DNA of 64,000 nucleotides from Tetragonia tetragonoides (Eukaryota > Streptophyta > Magnoliopsida > Caryophyllales > Aizoaceae), in the NCBI GenBank assembly GCA_038025085.1, contig CM076144.1:43435001-43499000 (forward strand), given 5' to 3'. The notes under the pieces are model-generated. The model was given only the letters and a program-made list of their open reading frames with translations. It did no database searches and was not told the DNA's origin. Positions 1-10,482 of this stretch are shown here, in pieces (position 1 is the stretch's first letter; the number at the start of each line of letters is the position of its first letter). A program made the translations under genes and the position numbers.

Positions 1-281
1 TTTTCTTCGTGAATCAGAAGGCGGAAATCCTCCCGAAGAAGATGGCTTTGAACGAGGGTCTGGAGCATTCTCTTTGAATACAATTCTCTTGTTCCCGATT
101 GATTTTGTGATTATCAAATTTTCGGGCGGGACAGATTGACAAATCCTTCGAAGAGGACAAGTGTAATTTGTCACAAGAGAATTCATGATACCTCCCGTCC
201 TCCAACACCAGTTAAAGGCTTTTGTCCAACCTTTCTTCTAGCTTTTGGGGTGTACTTGAACAACACTTTTTACTTTGAGGC

Positions 282-1135
282 TCATACCTCTCTTTCTTCA
301 TCTTCCACCATGTCGGCCCATCGTGGACCCTTTTGATCAGAACTTTTGGGTTCTCTCATTTTATTGCCCCCTTTCATGGAAGTAGTCGACTTGTAGAATT
401 TGGCATCGGCATAATTGACATCTTCTCTATGAAAAGGATTTGGGTCTCCTCGAATGGTCCTTTCATTACCATTTTCATCGGTGTATTTGAGGCATTGATG
501 AAGAGTAGAAGCCACTGACTTGCTGCTATGGAGCCATGGTCGTCCAAGCAAGGCATTATAAGAAGTATCGGCGTCTATAACATGAAAGAGTGCATCTGTG
601 AATAGATTGTCCATTTCCACTTTCAAAGCTATAGCACCTAAAGCCTTTTGCCCTGCTTGGTTGAATCCTTGTATTGTAAACAAAGTGGGAGATAATTGAC
701 TTGAGGGTATCCCCATTGCTTTCAATATCCTAAGTGGAAGGAGATTAACGGCTAATCCACAATCAAGTAAGATTCGATTTACATTTGTGTCTCCAGTTAG
801 ACATGTGACATACAATGGTCTATTATGGTAGGTATTTAACTCCTACTTGAAGGTCCTTATCTGAAAATGTGATGCAAGTTATGCATGAGGCGCATCGATT
901 AAGTGCGGGCAAGTGCACTTTATTGACTTCAATGGGATCAACCTTATCTTTGTACTCATCGGGATTCATTAGAGCGTAAATGAGTGCCCTTCTTAACTCA
1001 TTTGACATTTGTAAGGCATCATAAACACTCAAACGTGAAGGAACCCATTGAAGGTGGCTAAGAACATCATACTTAACCACTTCCTTGTAAACTCCGACGA
1101 ATAGGCAAGGGTGCCCGCATAGGCAAGCTTTCTTT
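282..1135 (-). pseudogene. gypsy aspartic protease (retropepsin) relic
   Basis: The frame ending at 823 carries the typical pre-protease segment (YDVLSHLQ, then SVYDALQMSNELR). The homologous reading then shifts into the frame ending at 282 because of a short TACC duplication near 825-833. The second part shows LLDCGLAVNLLP where the active-site triad normally sits and YNALLGRPWLH near its end, as in plant Ty3/gypsy proteases. The usual Asp-Ser/Thr-Gly appears as Asp-Cys-Gly. In the intact family the enzyme cuts the gag-pol polyprotein. The frameshift makes this copy non-functional. Confidence 0.75.
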
Positions 1136-3469
1136 CGGAAGCTCTTTCTTCTTTTGATTTTGGGAAATAAGGGCTGAAGTAGACGAGCTAGATGCTTGCT
1201 CATTAGACTTAGGTAAAGCCCTTGGTCCTTCGTCATTTGCATCGGACTCGAGTGTTTGAGTTGGAGAATCTGGTGAGTGTTTCTCCTTCTCATTTCCTTG
1301 AGATTTCTGATTACAACGAGCATATTGGAGAGTCACTTCATCTACTTCCACTTGCTCTTCCTTTTCTTCTTCTTCTTCAATGGTAGTTACGGTAGTCATG
1401 CAGCACTGAGCACTACCGAAAAAGTCATCATCGTCATCGGAAGAAACAACACCCCCAAAGAAATCCTTTGCAATACGGTCTTCCAAAGTGATAGGGACCC
1501 TTTTCGGGGGAACATATTCATCATTGGAAGTTAACTCTGGATTTTTCTTTGCCTTTGTTTTCTTCTTTTTGTTCTTCTTAGATTTCGGTTTGGATGGCTT
1601 TTGTCCTCGAATTTTCACACCGGGATTAGGACTTGGAGTCACGCTTCTTTGAAAGCTCTTCCTAGTGAAATGAGTTTGCCACCCATTTGTGTCTTCATCA
1701 TCCGACGAGTCCCATATTTCCAAGTCTGAATCCATCATTATTTCATATAAATTAGGAGCGCTTAACCTTAGACGAGGCATGTTGGGATATGCCCATACCA
1801 CTGTGGTTTCTCTGTCTATTATAAAGTGTACGGGTATGGCATTAGGTGGTAAAGACACTGTTGGTATTCCCTCATTTTCGGGAATTGTACAAGAAATGGC
1901 GTTAGAAGAGGCCGTGGGCCCTTTGGAGGGTGATCCTTCGATTTCAATTTCTCCCTTGTTAATCATGGATTCAATCAAGTCCTTGAAAACATAGCAATCC
2001 TTGATAGGATGAGTAATAATCCGATGATAAGGGCAATATTTGGGATCACTTGTCTTATTTGCCTCATTAGGCCGTTTTGATTCCGGAAGGGAATTTGCTT
2101 TTGCAACAAGCAATTCATCAAAAATACCTTGAACATCTTCATCGTCAAAGGGATATTTCTTCTCTTTCCTTTCTTGCAATGTGAGCCGGACTTTTTCCTT
2201 CGACTTGCTCTTGTCTTCTTTCTTTCCATTTCCGCTACTACTTGGTTTGACATTGGCTTTGATGAAGGTTGCCATAGACACTCCTTTCTTTGCTGGCTTT
2301 TTACCTTCATCCTTCTTGACATCGCTGGAAAGAGATTTGTTTGACATATTTTTCTGGCGAGCAAGTTGTCTATCGACATTGCAAGCCTTTGAAACAAGAG
2401 CATCAAAGCTTTGAGGTTCGGCCGTACCTACATATGTGGCAATCTGAGGAAGCAGATTATTTGCGCACATTTGCACTACAGATTATTCACTTAACTTCTC
2501 GGGACATTGTAGGCTTAGACTTCTCCATCTTATTATAAAATCATTCGTACCCTCATTTAGCTTTCGACAAGTGTCGGCAAGATCTATGATAGAGACTTTC
2601 TTTTTCGAGCTGACAAACTGTGCCAAAAATTCCATTTGGAGATCATCCCATGTGTGAATAGACCCGGGCAGAAGTTGGGTGTACCATGTGAATGCCAATC
2701 CTTTGAGGGATTGAACGAATTGCCGAATGAGTAAGGCACCGACCAAAGCAATTTTACCACATGCAGAGTAAAAATGGGCTAGATGCTCCTGAGGAGACCC
2801 ATTTATACCATCAAACTTTTTAAAATGTAGTTTTTGATAACCCGGGGGGAATGGAATTGTGTCATATTGAGATGGGTATGGTTTTCGATATCCTAGAACG
2901 GGCGGAGTTGTGGCTGCTTGGTAGTCACGTATACTTTGAGCAATCATTCACATGAGTTCTTGCTGGGATACACCTGAATTTCCACTATGACCCTCTCCAT
3001 TTGTCTGGGCATGTGTTTGTGAATGAGCATTAGCTGCTACAAGGGCTGCAATTTCAGCATCCTTTTCGGCTAACTTTCGCTGTAATTCTTGCATTTGTTC
3101 TTCGAGATATGTCATGCCTGTCACTAGAACTGGCATTTTATCACATTCATCTCGGTTTACTTGATATCTCACTGATTTTTGTGAAACTAGAACGGGAAAA
3201 TCTGTTTGCTTGAATAAAACATCCAAAAACATAGGGCTTGTAACCTCCTCTTTGGATTTGCTCTCGGGAGAATTAACTGAGGATTGTGAAGCCATCTCAG
3301 AAAAGCTCAAGACTTTATCCCTTGACCTTGTAATTGGGCCTATGAAATTCCAAGCTTCCACGTTGTCACTAGAGACGTGGCTCTGGTTTTCAATAGTCAA
3401 AACCTTCTTTCCTTTTCCTTTGACGGGTGTGAAGGGAGGTGGTGACTTGCTCGGTTTGCTGGTTTTCAT
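1073..3469 (-). pseudogene. gypsy gag polyprotein relic with two in-frame stops
   Basis: A single minus-strand frame runs from 3469 to 1073 and is interrupted only by a TGA near 2950 and a TAA near 2485. The first part has a coiled-coil-like stretch (EEQMQELQRKLAEKDAEIAA). The middle is a recognisable retrotransposon gag capsid domain (LHFKKFDGINGSPQEHLAHFY, FTWYTQLLPGSIHTWDDLQ, FIIRWRSLS). The last part is Lys- and Ser-rich and acidic, with a CPYHR...HPIKDC motif. In the family this protein forms the virus-like particle that packages the element RNA. The true start probably lies near 3546 in another frame (MTTSYSEEEV), separated by frameshifts. Confidence 0.8.
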
Positions 3470-3541
3470 TCAAAAGAGAAGATTTAATAATCTTAACCTT
3501 TGGTGTTTGAGGGTGAACTTCTTCCTCAGAGTAGGAGGTTG

Positions 3542-4283
3542 TCATTGTTTGCTCAATTTGACCAATTGTGATTGGTATTGTGCCAACAAAAAATTGTCTT
3601 GGGGATTAACCACTGGCCCCAAGACTGACCTTGTAATAGGTAATCTGTTAAGTGTATGAGTGGCTTTGGCTGACCTTCTTAGCTGTACAGTAGGCCTTGG
3701 TTGTGCAGCAGGCCTTCTGGTGGCAGCATGTTTAGCATGGCCATTGGCAGGTGCAGCAACCCTACGTGCATCAGGTCTGGCAGGTACAGCAGGTCTTGCA
3801 GAGGGATAGACCTGTCTCCTCGTAGGTGCAGCAGCCCTACGTGCATCACGCACAACAGGTGCAACAGGTCTGCCAGCAGCAGCAGCACTCCTTTTTGCAG
3901 GCTCATTACCCGAACTCAAGGCTTGGTTGGTTTGAGCAGACCTTCTTGGGGCATTCTTCGTTGTAGCTCTCTTGTTTTTGTTCGAATGTTGAGGGCCTTT
4001 GCTCCTTGAACTAGCCTTGTTGGTGCTAGGAACCTTAGCCTTGTAGGCGTTAGGAACCTTGGCCTTCTTGACGGGGGTTTTCTGTTTTGGAACACGCCTT
4101 ATGTTCCCATTCTCATCTACATGTCGAAGCGGCTCCATCGAATTTGCCAATGGAATTTCCATAGCATTGTTGTTCAAGCCTAAAGTGACAACCAATTTGA
4201 AGGTTCGCTTTCTGCGCATGACACCTCCTTACAGGACGAACGTGATCGAGACCTCTTCTTGATTAATGTTAACTTGTGGTGCC
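3542..4283 (-). pseudogene. Extra basic ORF upstream of gypsy gag
   Basis: A 225-codon frame (4219-3542) rich in Arg, Ala, Pro and Lys lies between the leader and gag. A short in-frame-looking start (MAPQVNINQEEVS) begins at 4283 and ends just before 4219, so the original start may have been there. No catalytic domain is visible. The composition (repeated RRPAA, DARRAAAP) suggests a nucleic-acid-binding or low-complexity product. Ogre-like plant elements carry an extra ORF at this position; equating the two is inference. Confidence 0.5.
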
Positions 4284-4360
4284 ATCTTTCGTGGAGGCAC
4301 ATAAACTAAGTACTTTAGTTATATGTTATATACTAGTCAAAGATGAAAAGGAAAATAGGG

Positions 4361-4377
4361 TCCCACCGAGCGTGCCA
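4361..4377 (-). other. Candidate primer-binding site
   Basis: On the minus strand TGGCACGCTCGGTGGGA lies eight bases inside the LTR end. It starts with TGG, as required for pairing to a tRNA 3' CCA. I did not identify the tRNA with certainty. Confidence 0.6.
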
Positions 4378-5209
4378 AAAATTATGTTAAGCAAAAATCG
4401 CAACTTGGTATGCAAAATACAACCTTCCAATGTAAACCTTGTACATTGGTTTATTATTTTGGTACGACCCTATTCAAGGCACTAATGCCCTTAATTACAT
4501 CCCCGCTTAGGAGATCACCTCTTGATTTCGACTAGTACTAATTTAATAAAAATTAGTTGTGTCTTTAGAGTTTTTAGGTATGTTTTGGGGTTTAAACTTG
4601 ATTTGGGCTGTCCTCATTTGAGTTGCCTACGTACCCCTTTAGAGGGGATCAAGCCACTCGTAGTTCCATGTTTAGGTATTTTGTTTTTACTATTTTTGTT
4701 GCTTCTTTTTAATGTTTTTACAGTAGTTAACATGTGCTTACATCTGGTATTTTAGCTTAAGCTTGTTGCTTGCTTTTATGCACTTTGCTACTGCCTCTTA
4801 TATTTTCTTTTATGTTGTTTTATTTATATGTTGTGTTGTATAACATGTATTTTCGTTTTTCTGACTTTTACTTGCTGTAATAATCAAGAATATATTATTT
4901 TAGTTAATTATTTGAATTAAAACTGCCCCTTTAGGTATAGGAAACAATAAGCGTGATTCCAGTGGAGACTTTTGTTTGAATTTGAATATGAATTTCATGT
5001 TTAAATGATTTATTTATTTATTTTAGAGTCCTAGTTTAATTATAAGTCTCATTTTAGTTCACTTATAAAATAAACCACGCTTCTTAATTCTTCATCTTTG
5101 CTCCTGCTTTTTCACTACTAGAACAAAACAACGTTCTACAGAAGGTAGATATCAGAAAAAGAGAATTTTGCCAGGTAGGGTCCTTGCTTTGTTTCATAGG
5201 AATTGTTAT

Positions 5210-5993
5210 GAAACCAGATGGTTTCCTTCATTCCTAAAGCAAGTCTTTTTTTTTATCTTTATTTATTGATGATTCTGATTTTATAAAAGAATGTATGAAA
5301 CCAGATGGTTTCGTTTATTCTTCATGTTCCTGGCTACTTTAGTTCTTGAACCTGTGAAATCGGATGGTTACAAAAGGTTCTTCCATGGGGATAATAAAGA
5401 AACCATATGGTTTCTCTTTATCCTTAAACTTTATATGGCTGTCAGATTTTAAGTCAGGAATTCATCTATGAAACCATATGGTTTCTAATGAATTCTTATC
5501 TGGTTTTACAATTTTAAACCTATTGTCCGAAATCCAAAATCGTTCCCATCTCAGAATCCATGTGAATTCTTAATAGAAGCTTGAGTCTGGAATTTTTTGT
5601 GGAATCTATATGGATTCCTGTTTATTTCCGGACCTGTTTTTAGTAAAACAGTGAGTCTAAACAACTTTCCAGGCTTCTGTTTCAGCCCTTTTAAGTCCTG
5701 AATTTTAGTTCAAAATTAAACTTACATCCTTTCTTGAAACCATATGGTTTTCAGAGACTTTATTTGAATTAAATGAAACCATTTGGTTTCTTCTTGATCA
5801 TAGGACTATCATTTGGACAACAACAATTTGCAGTTTATTTTAGGTCTTGATTTCCCACAAATTTATGATCCAACTTTTGAAACCATCTAGTTTCATTGTA
5901 GGAGTTATTTTTGTTATGAATTGGTGATGAAACCATATGGTTTCTGGTTCTCTCCATCAAAATTGGGCTGCAGGTTTGAAACCATGTGGTTTC
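5210..5993. repeat. Eleven dispersed near-palindromic 16-mers, GAAACCATATGGTTTC type
   Basis: Copies start at 5210, 5297, 5356, 5399, 5470, 5601, 5736, 5775, 5879, 5929 and 5978. Three (5399, 5470, 5929) are perfect GAAACCATATGGTTTC palindromes. The others differ at one to a few bases, mostly at the centre, while keeping GAAACC...GGTTTC. Spacing is irregular, 39-135 bases, so this is not a simple tandem satellite. All lie in the transcribed part of the LTR. Confidence 0.9.
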
Positions 5994-6417
5994 TAGGCTT
6001 GGACATGCCATTTAAACATAAGACAACCACACATATAATGAAGAACACATATCAATCACCAAAAACCATACTAAAAGAGACTTAAACAAACTGACAATAA
6101 AATAAAACAGCAAGGAAACAGAATTTAAAGAGCATTTTTTTGAAGACTGAGTTGTGAAGAGAAAGAAATGATGAACATTGAAGTTTAAGATAAAAGAAAT
6201 CTGAAATTATGGAAACTAAAGAGGAGAAGAAGATGATTAAATTCAATTTTTCACCCCCAATCTGCATTTACCTTCTCTCTTTCTCCTGGTTTCTTTTCTC
6301 AGTTTTTTCTAAAACTAACGCTTCTCTCTTTCTCTCTTTTTTGCTGCCTTTTTTCTCTCTTTATTTTTATTTTTTTTTTGTTGTCTTTTGTCTCCCCCCT
6401 TTTTGACAGCCAAAGGG

Positions 6418-6427
6418 CTATTTAAAG
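6418..6427 (-). promoter_or_regulatory. Candidate LTR TATA box (minus strand CTTTAAATAG)
   Basis: A TTTAAATA core lies in the LTR about 210 bases from its outer end, preceded on the minus strand by A-rich sequence and followed by a purine-rich tract. It is the only strong TATA-like element near that edge. Confidence 0.4.
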
Positions 6428-6638
6428 ACATACTTGGGATAACTGTTGAGAGTAACTGCCTCCCAGTATCACCCATGTTCCTTTTCTTTTTCATTTTTTT
6501 TTATTTATTTATTTATTTGCAATGCAACTGACAGAAATATCAGGAGATACAACTGCCACTTCTTTTTACACGTTTAAAATATTTTCAGCACTCAAAAAAA
6601 ATTTTATTCTTTTTTTTGTTAAAATTTTAGATTCAACA

Positions 6639-7001
6639 AGTTGAATTTAGTTCCCTTACTTGGTCCCAAAAAATGTTCTTGTCCCTTTCTTGAGTCGGGC
6701 CATAGATACCGGATACCCTGCATTTACTACCTAAGGCTAGGTCCACGATTTCAAGTGAAATAATCCGATCCAATTTATGGACGAGCCTAATATCTAAATT
6801 GTTATTATTTCTATAGAGCCCAAATCCCCCCGAATGATTCACTGGATTAACAAATTCAAATTTAGAAAAACCCAACTTTCTAATAATATGATTAGTATTA
6901 GATGTATTCGTGAGCGTTTCCAGAACGAACATGATATCTGGTTGTACAAATTTACGCAAAAAGCATATCTCACTAATGGCTTGTTCTTTTTTTTGCCCCA
7001 T
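6639..7001 (-). pseudogene. LINE ORF2 endonuclease, N-terminal fragment
   Basis: The frame reads a truncated AP-like (exonuclease-endonuclease-phosphatase) nuclease. Recognisable steps are the metal-site segment FVLETLTNT, the strand GFSKFEFVNPVNHSGGFGLYR and GIYGPTQERDKNIFWDQVREL. In the family this domain nicks target DNA to prime reverse transcription. The catalytic GDFN and SDH motifs are missing because the gypsy LTR interrupts the gene just after WDQVRELNST. Confidence 0.8.
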
Positions 7002-7569
7002 TAATATTCCAACATAAAATCTTCATTTAATAAATAAAAATATGGAAAAAATTTGTCAGATAGCATTGCCATGATACGTTAGCAAAAGAAAAAGAAGCGC
7101 AGGAGAATGAAATGGCTTGTTTCAAATCTGAGAATGTTCCAGGGCCATGGCCTAGTCCATCAACAATCCTCAACAAGATTGTTGAATGACTAACAAAATC
7201 CGTTTGCATGAACATACAGGCCAGGAGAAGGGGGAAAAAACCCCTATAGAAAAGATCCTCTCTCATAAGCCCAACAGAAAGTAAATAAGTAGCCCAATCA
7301 AAATATTTAAGTAAAAGCAGAACAAGCAAATAAGTAGCCAGTTGAAACCCAATATCATTACAGATCCACAAAATATTACAAAAGGCCTTAGCACTAGAGA
7401 TTTTGTAAGCCCGATAGTAAGAATAGTGCCAGGAGAAAAAAAAAAAAAAAAAACTGGCTAAAAACCCTACAATTCATAAAATAAAAACTAAAATTAACAA
7501 GAGAATAAAAGATCAAATCCATAAAACATGGATGGTGAAGGTGAGCAAAAAATATCATCATCGGGCTGG
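7002..7569. other. LINE inter-ORF spacer
   Basis: AT-rich sequence between ORF1 and ORF2 of the minus-strand LINE, with an A-run at 7437-7453. No coding segment recognised. Confidence 0.4.
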
Positions 7570-8950
7570 TCAAGCATGGCCACCATCAGGCCTCTCCCCA
7601 CTAGCTGCAATGTCTCCATCATCCACAACCCTTCTACGCTTAGCAGAATCTGTAGAGTCACAGGGAACAACTTGTTCCTCACAGTCCATATCATTATTCA
7701 CCTCCATAGCACCCGTAGGTGCAGAGGAGATGAAAGATGTAGACCCATTTTGCACAGGACCACTGCTAGTAGAGAGAATACCAGTAAGCACGGATTGAAG
7801 AGAGGAAGAGAAACCCGCCCTAATAGGGCTGTAACCCTCAGAATCCGCCTCACCCAGGTTATCATTCACAGCTCCCTCAAGGATTTCAAACAAGTTGTAG
7901 GTGGCACAAGCATACACAGTGGGGGTGGAACTGGGCGGAAAACTAGAGCCAGAACCAGGTCCCTCAGAGTCACCTCCTTCCTTAGAATGAATATCAGAAG
8001 TACCCCTTGAAGATGAAGCACTAAATTTGTTCTTACCAAAGCGGTTGGGAGAGAGGGCACGAGTTCTCCTTTGAGGAAGAACTGTGACCCATTCAAGAAG
8101 ATTGTCAGTAACATCACGAGGGAGTAGAATTCACAACCAGAAGAGAGAGAGAAATAGCATCCAATTGTTCCACAATCACACAAAAATCATTAGTTTGAAC
8201 AAGAGTACAAAAAGCAGCATCATGATCAGTAAGTCCACAAAGAGCACAGATAACATGCAATCCTTCATAACACAAAGCAAAGACCTTAGAGGTCCCATTA
8301 GCAAGTTGGACAGTAACTGAAACTTTCAAGGGCAGGGAGACATTAAGATGAACACAAACTCTAGCAAACCTGCCCCTAAGCCTCAGTCTTGTGAAGTTAT
8401 CAAATCTGATAAGAGAACCCACAGGGGCCAACAGATCACGCAAGGCCCTGTAACTCCACAGCTCAAGAGGAATCCTGGGTATACGAACCAATTGATCAAT
8501 AAAATCAATGGAACAAGAGTAAGGATCAAAGCCAGGCTCCCACTCTCTCAAGACCATATTGGGACCTTGCACAAACCAAGGTCTCCTAACCCACACGAAA
8601 TTCTTGTCAGGCAAAGTAGCAAATTGAATGAGCATCCAACCATTACCCGATTTCAGATAAACCACCTCCCCCCTAACTTCAGTCCAATCACGTTTGTTTT
8701 TAAGACAAACCACAGGGAAGGGAACAGATCCACCCCAAATTTTAGCATGGAGAGAGAGAGCAAAAATATCAGGCTCATCATCATTAGCAACAGGGTCAGG
8801 CATAGGAGGCTCTAACTCATTATTACAGTGAGAGAGCAGGTCATCAGCACAAGTGAGAGGTGTTGTTCCACCAGCGGGAGCAACAGAGAAATGTGTATCC
8901 ACCACTTTGTCTCTAAGGGCGGAGCGGAAAGAGTGGGGGAGTAGGGGCAT
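7570..8950 (-). pseudogene. LINE ORF1 (DUF4283 plus CCHC zinc knuckle)
   Basis: The frame from 8950 to 8114 contains a DUF4283-like domain (LSLHAKIWGGSVPFPVVCLK, VYLKSGNGWMLIQFATLPD, WVRRPWFVQGPNMVLREWEP). It is followed by CALCGLTDHDAAFC, a CX2CX4HX4C knuckle. A second frame from 7917 to 7570 looks like the C-terminal tail (SAKRRRVVDDGD). The protein is expected to bind the element RNA. The ORF1 start may lie upstream of 8950; the break at 8114 indicates a decayed copy. Confidence 0.7.
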
Positions 8951-10080
8951 TCGCAGATTCCACTATCATCAGAAGCTCGACCCGAGCGACCATTAGGGGA
9001 GAGAAAGGATGAAGGGATATCAATGGAAGGCGGATTGGAAAGTAAATTGGTTCCAGTGGAAGTGGGGAAAAGCTGAAGTGGTGTTCCATTAGGAGAGGGA
9101 GTTGTTGGTTATCAGAGTTGTGAGAGCTCAATTGCAAATCAGAAATGAGAGGGAAGTGTTTAAGAGTGGGATGAACAAAAAGATGAGCTAAGAGGTCCCT
9201 TAAACAACCCCAATTCAGACACCCAAAAAAACGAGAATCCAAAAGTATCTCGAGAACGACAAGGAGATTACAACAGAGGTTATGAAGAGAGAGAGAGAGT
9301 ACAAAATAAACCCCCAACTAACCTTAAGCAAATTAAAAAATGCATTAATCTAACTAAAACATCCTCAAAACCTCGATTTACCCCACAAAGCACAATTAAT
9401 AGGGGAAATAGATATTAAAATATAAATTTCAAAACTTAATAACTCACAAGAAATCCTCAGAGAGATATAATAATTGCAAGCTGACGTCTTAGGGTTCTGA
9501 CAACACTGGAAGTTGAACAAGCTAAGCAAAGCAAAATTCCAACAACCGTAATCAGGAGTAATTACACGCCAAATTAGCACAGCCAAATTGCAGACACCAT
9601 TAAGACTTGAGAAGCAACCCAGAGAGATTATCCGACAATAAGCCTCACGACAAACAATTTAATTGGGAAAAATGCATCAAAGAGATAACACGGCCCAGCT
9701 AGAGTAGAATCTAGCCATAAAACCACCAAACAACACCATAAACTCGTAATAATTTGCTAGATCTCGAAAGATCAAAAGCCACGAGCAAACGAAATAGATC
9801 TTGATAGGATAAGAAAACTCAAGAACCCTAAAAATGGTTTTCGAAAACATCAGAGCCAAAGAACCCAAACAAACCACCAAGATACAAGGACAAACGACCC
9901 AAAGAGGGTTACTTGTTAGAACGGGTTTGATGACGAAAGATTTAGCAGCGATTGGGGTGGAAAAATTAGGCGGTGGAGTGAATTTGGAGAGAAAGTAGGT
10001 TATCTGGAGGTTTTTTAGGGCGGAGGAACCAAGGAGGACTTGAGAGCATTTTCTCTCTCATCCTCTTTCTTTTTTCTTAA
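8951..10080 (-). other. LINE 5' untranslated region or decayed ORF1 start
   Basis: Minus-strand sequence upstream of ORF1, with repeated CTCTCT-type tracts near 9285-9300 and 10045-10075. No protein family recognised; presumed leader and internal promoter region. Confidence 0.4.
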
Positions 10081-10467
10081 CTTGTGTTGACACATATGCG
10101 GATATAGTATGAATGACAACTAGTTTGTTAAAAGGAGCTATTATAGTGTAGTGTTGCCTCTACACAACTTTTTTTTCCCTCCTTTTCTTTTTTTTACGAA
10201 AATATTAGTATACCGATTAAAAAAAATCAGGAGTTAATTAATGGTCTATCTGTTTTAAATTCTTCTTTTTATTTGATTTTACACACCTTTCACCGCAACA
10301 CCTGCTTAGTTCGTGGAATTACAATGATTATAATAACTAAATAATTTCTAAGATTATGATGTTTGTAAAATATAATAAATCGAATAATTTTAATAAGAGT
10401 ACTTTTGAATTATAGATACTTACTTTTTTTTTTTTTTTACTATAAATCGATTTTTCAAATAACTTTA
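10081..10467. other. AT-rich intergenic DNA
   Basis: Homopolymer-rich AT sequence; nothing recognised. Confidence 0.5.
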
Positions 10468-10482
10468 ATCTACAAAAGTTAA
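10468..10482 (+). repeat. Left target-site duplication of the truncated LINE
   Basis: ATCTACAAAAGTTAA here recurs at 12489-12503 directly after an A-tract. With the base before it (A on both sides) the match is 16 bp. Confidence 0.9.

Larger units (their letters stand above)
1..6638 (-). mobile_element. Ty3/gypsy LTR retrotransposon, 5' half (LTR, leader, gag, protease)
   Basis: Read on the minus strand, the order is LTR (6638-4385), primer-binding site, an extra basic ORF, gag, then retropepsin, running off the window at position 1. Reverse transcriptase and integrase are therefore not visible. An extra ORF upstream of gag and a protease ending in an LLGRPWLH motif suggest the Tat/Ogre-like branch; that assignment is inference. 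Frameshifts and stops show that this copy cannot make its proteins. It lies inside the endonuclease of a LINE, whose frame is broken exactly at the LTR edge, so it is younger than that LINE. Confidence 0.85.
4385..6638 (-). repeat. Complete 5' LTR of the gypsy element (2254 bp)
   Basis: The plus-strand edges are TGTTAAGC at 4385 and ATTCAACA at 6638, giving the canonical TG...CA with a four-base inverted match. The inner edge abuts the primer-binding site. At the outer edge the LINE endonuclease frame (WDQVRELNST) is cut exactly. A TATA-like element lies at 6418-6427, about 210 bases from the outer edge, which leaves a long R/U5 region. The second LTR is outside the window, so LTR-LTR divergence and the target duplication cannot be read. 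Confidence 0.8.
6639..10080 (-). mobile_element. Plant L1-type LINE, 5' portion, interrupted by the gypsy element
   Basis: On the minus strand the order is a purine-rich 5' region (about 10080-8950), an ORF1 with DUF4283 and zinc-knuckle features, a non-coding spacer, and the beginning of ORF2 (endonuclease) up to 6639, where the gypsy LTR starts. The rest of ORF2 presumably lies beyond position 1 on the far side of the gypsy element. The 5' edge is estimated from the end of the purine/pyrimidine-biased leader and is uncertain by about 50 bases. Confidence 0.7.
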
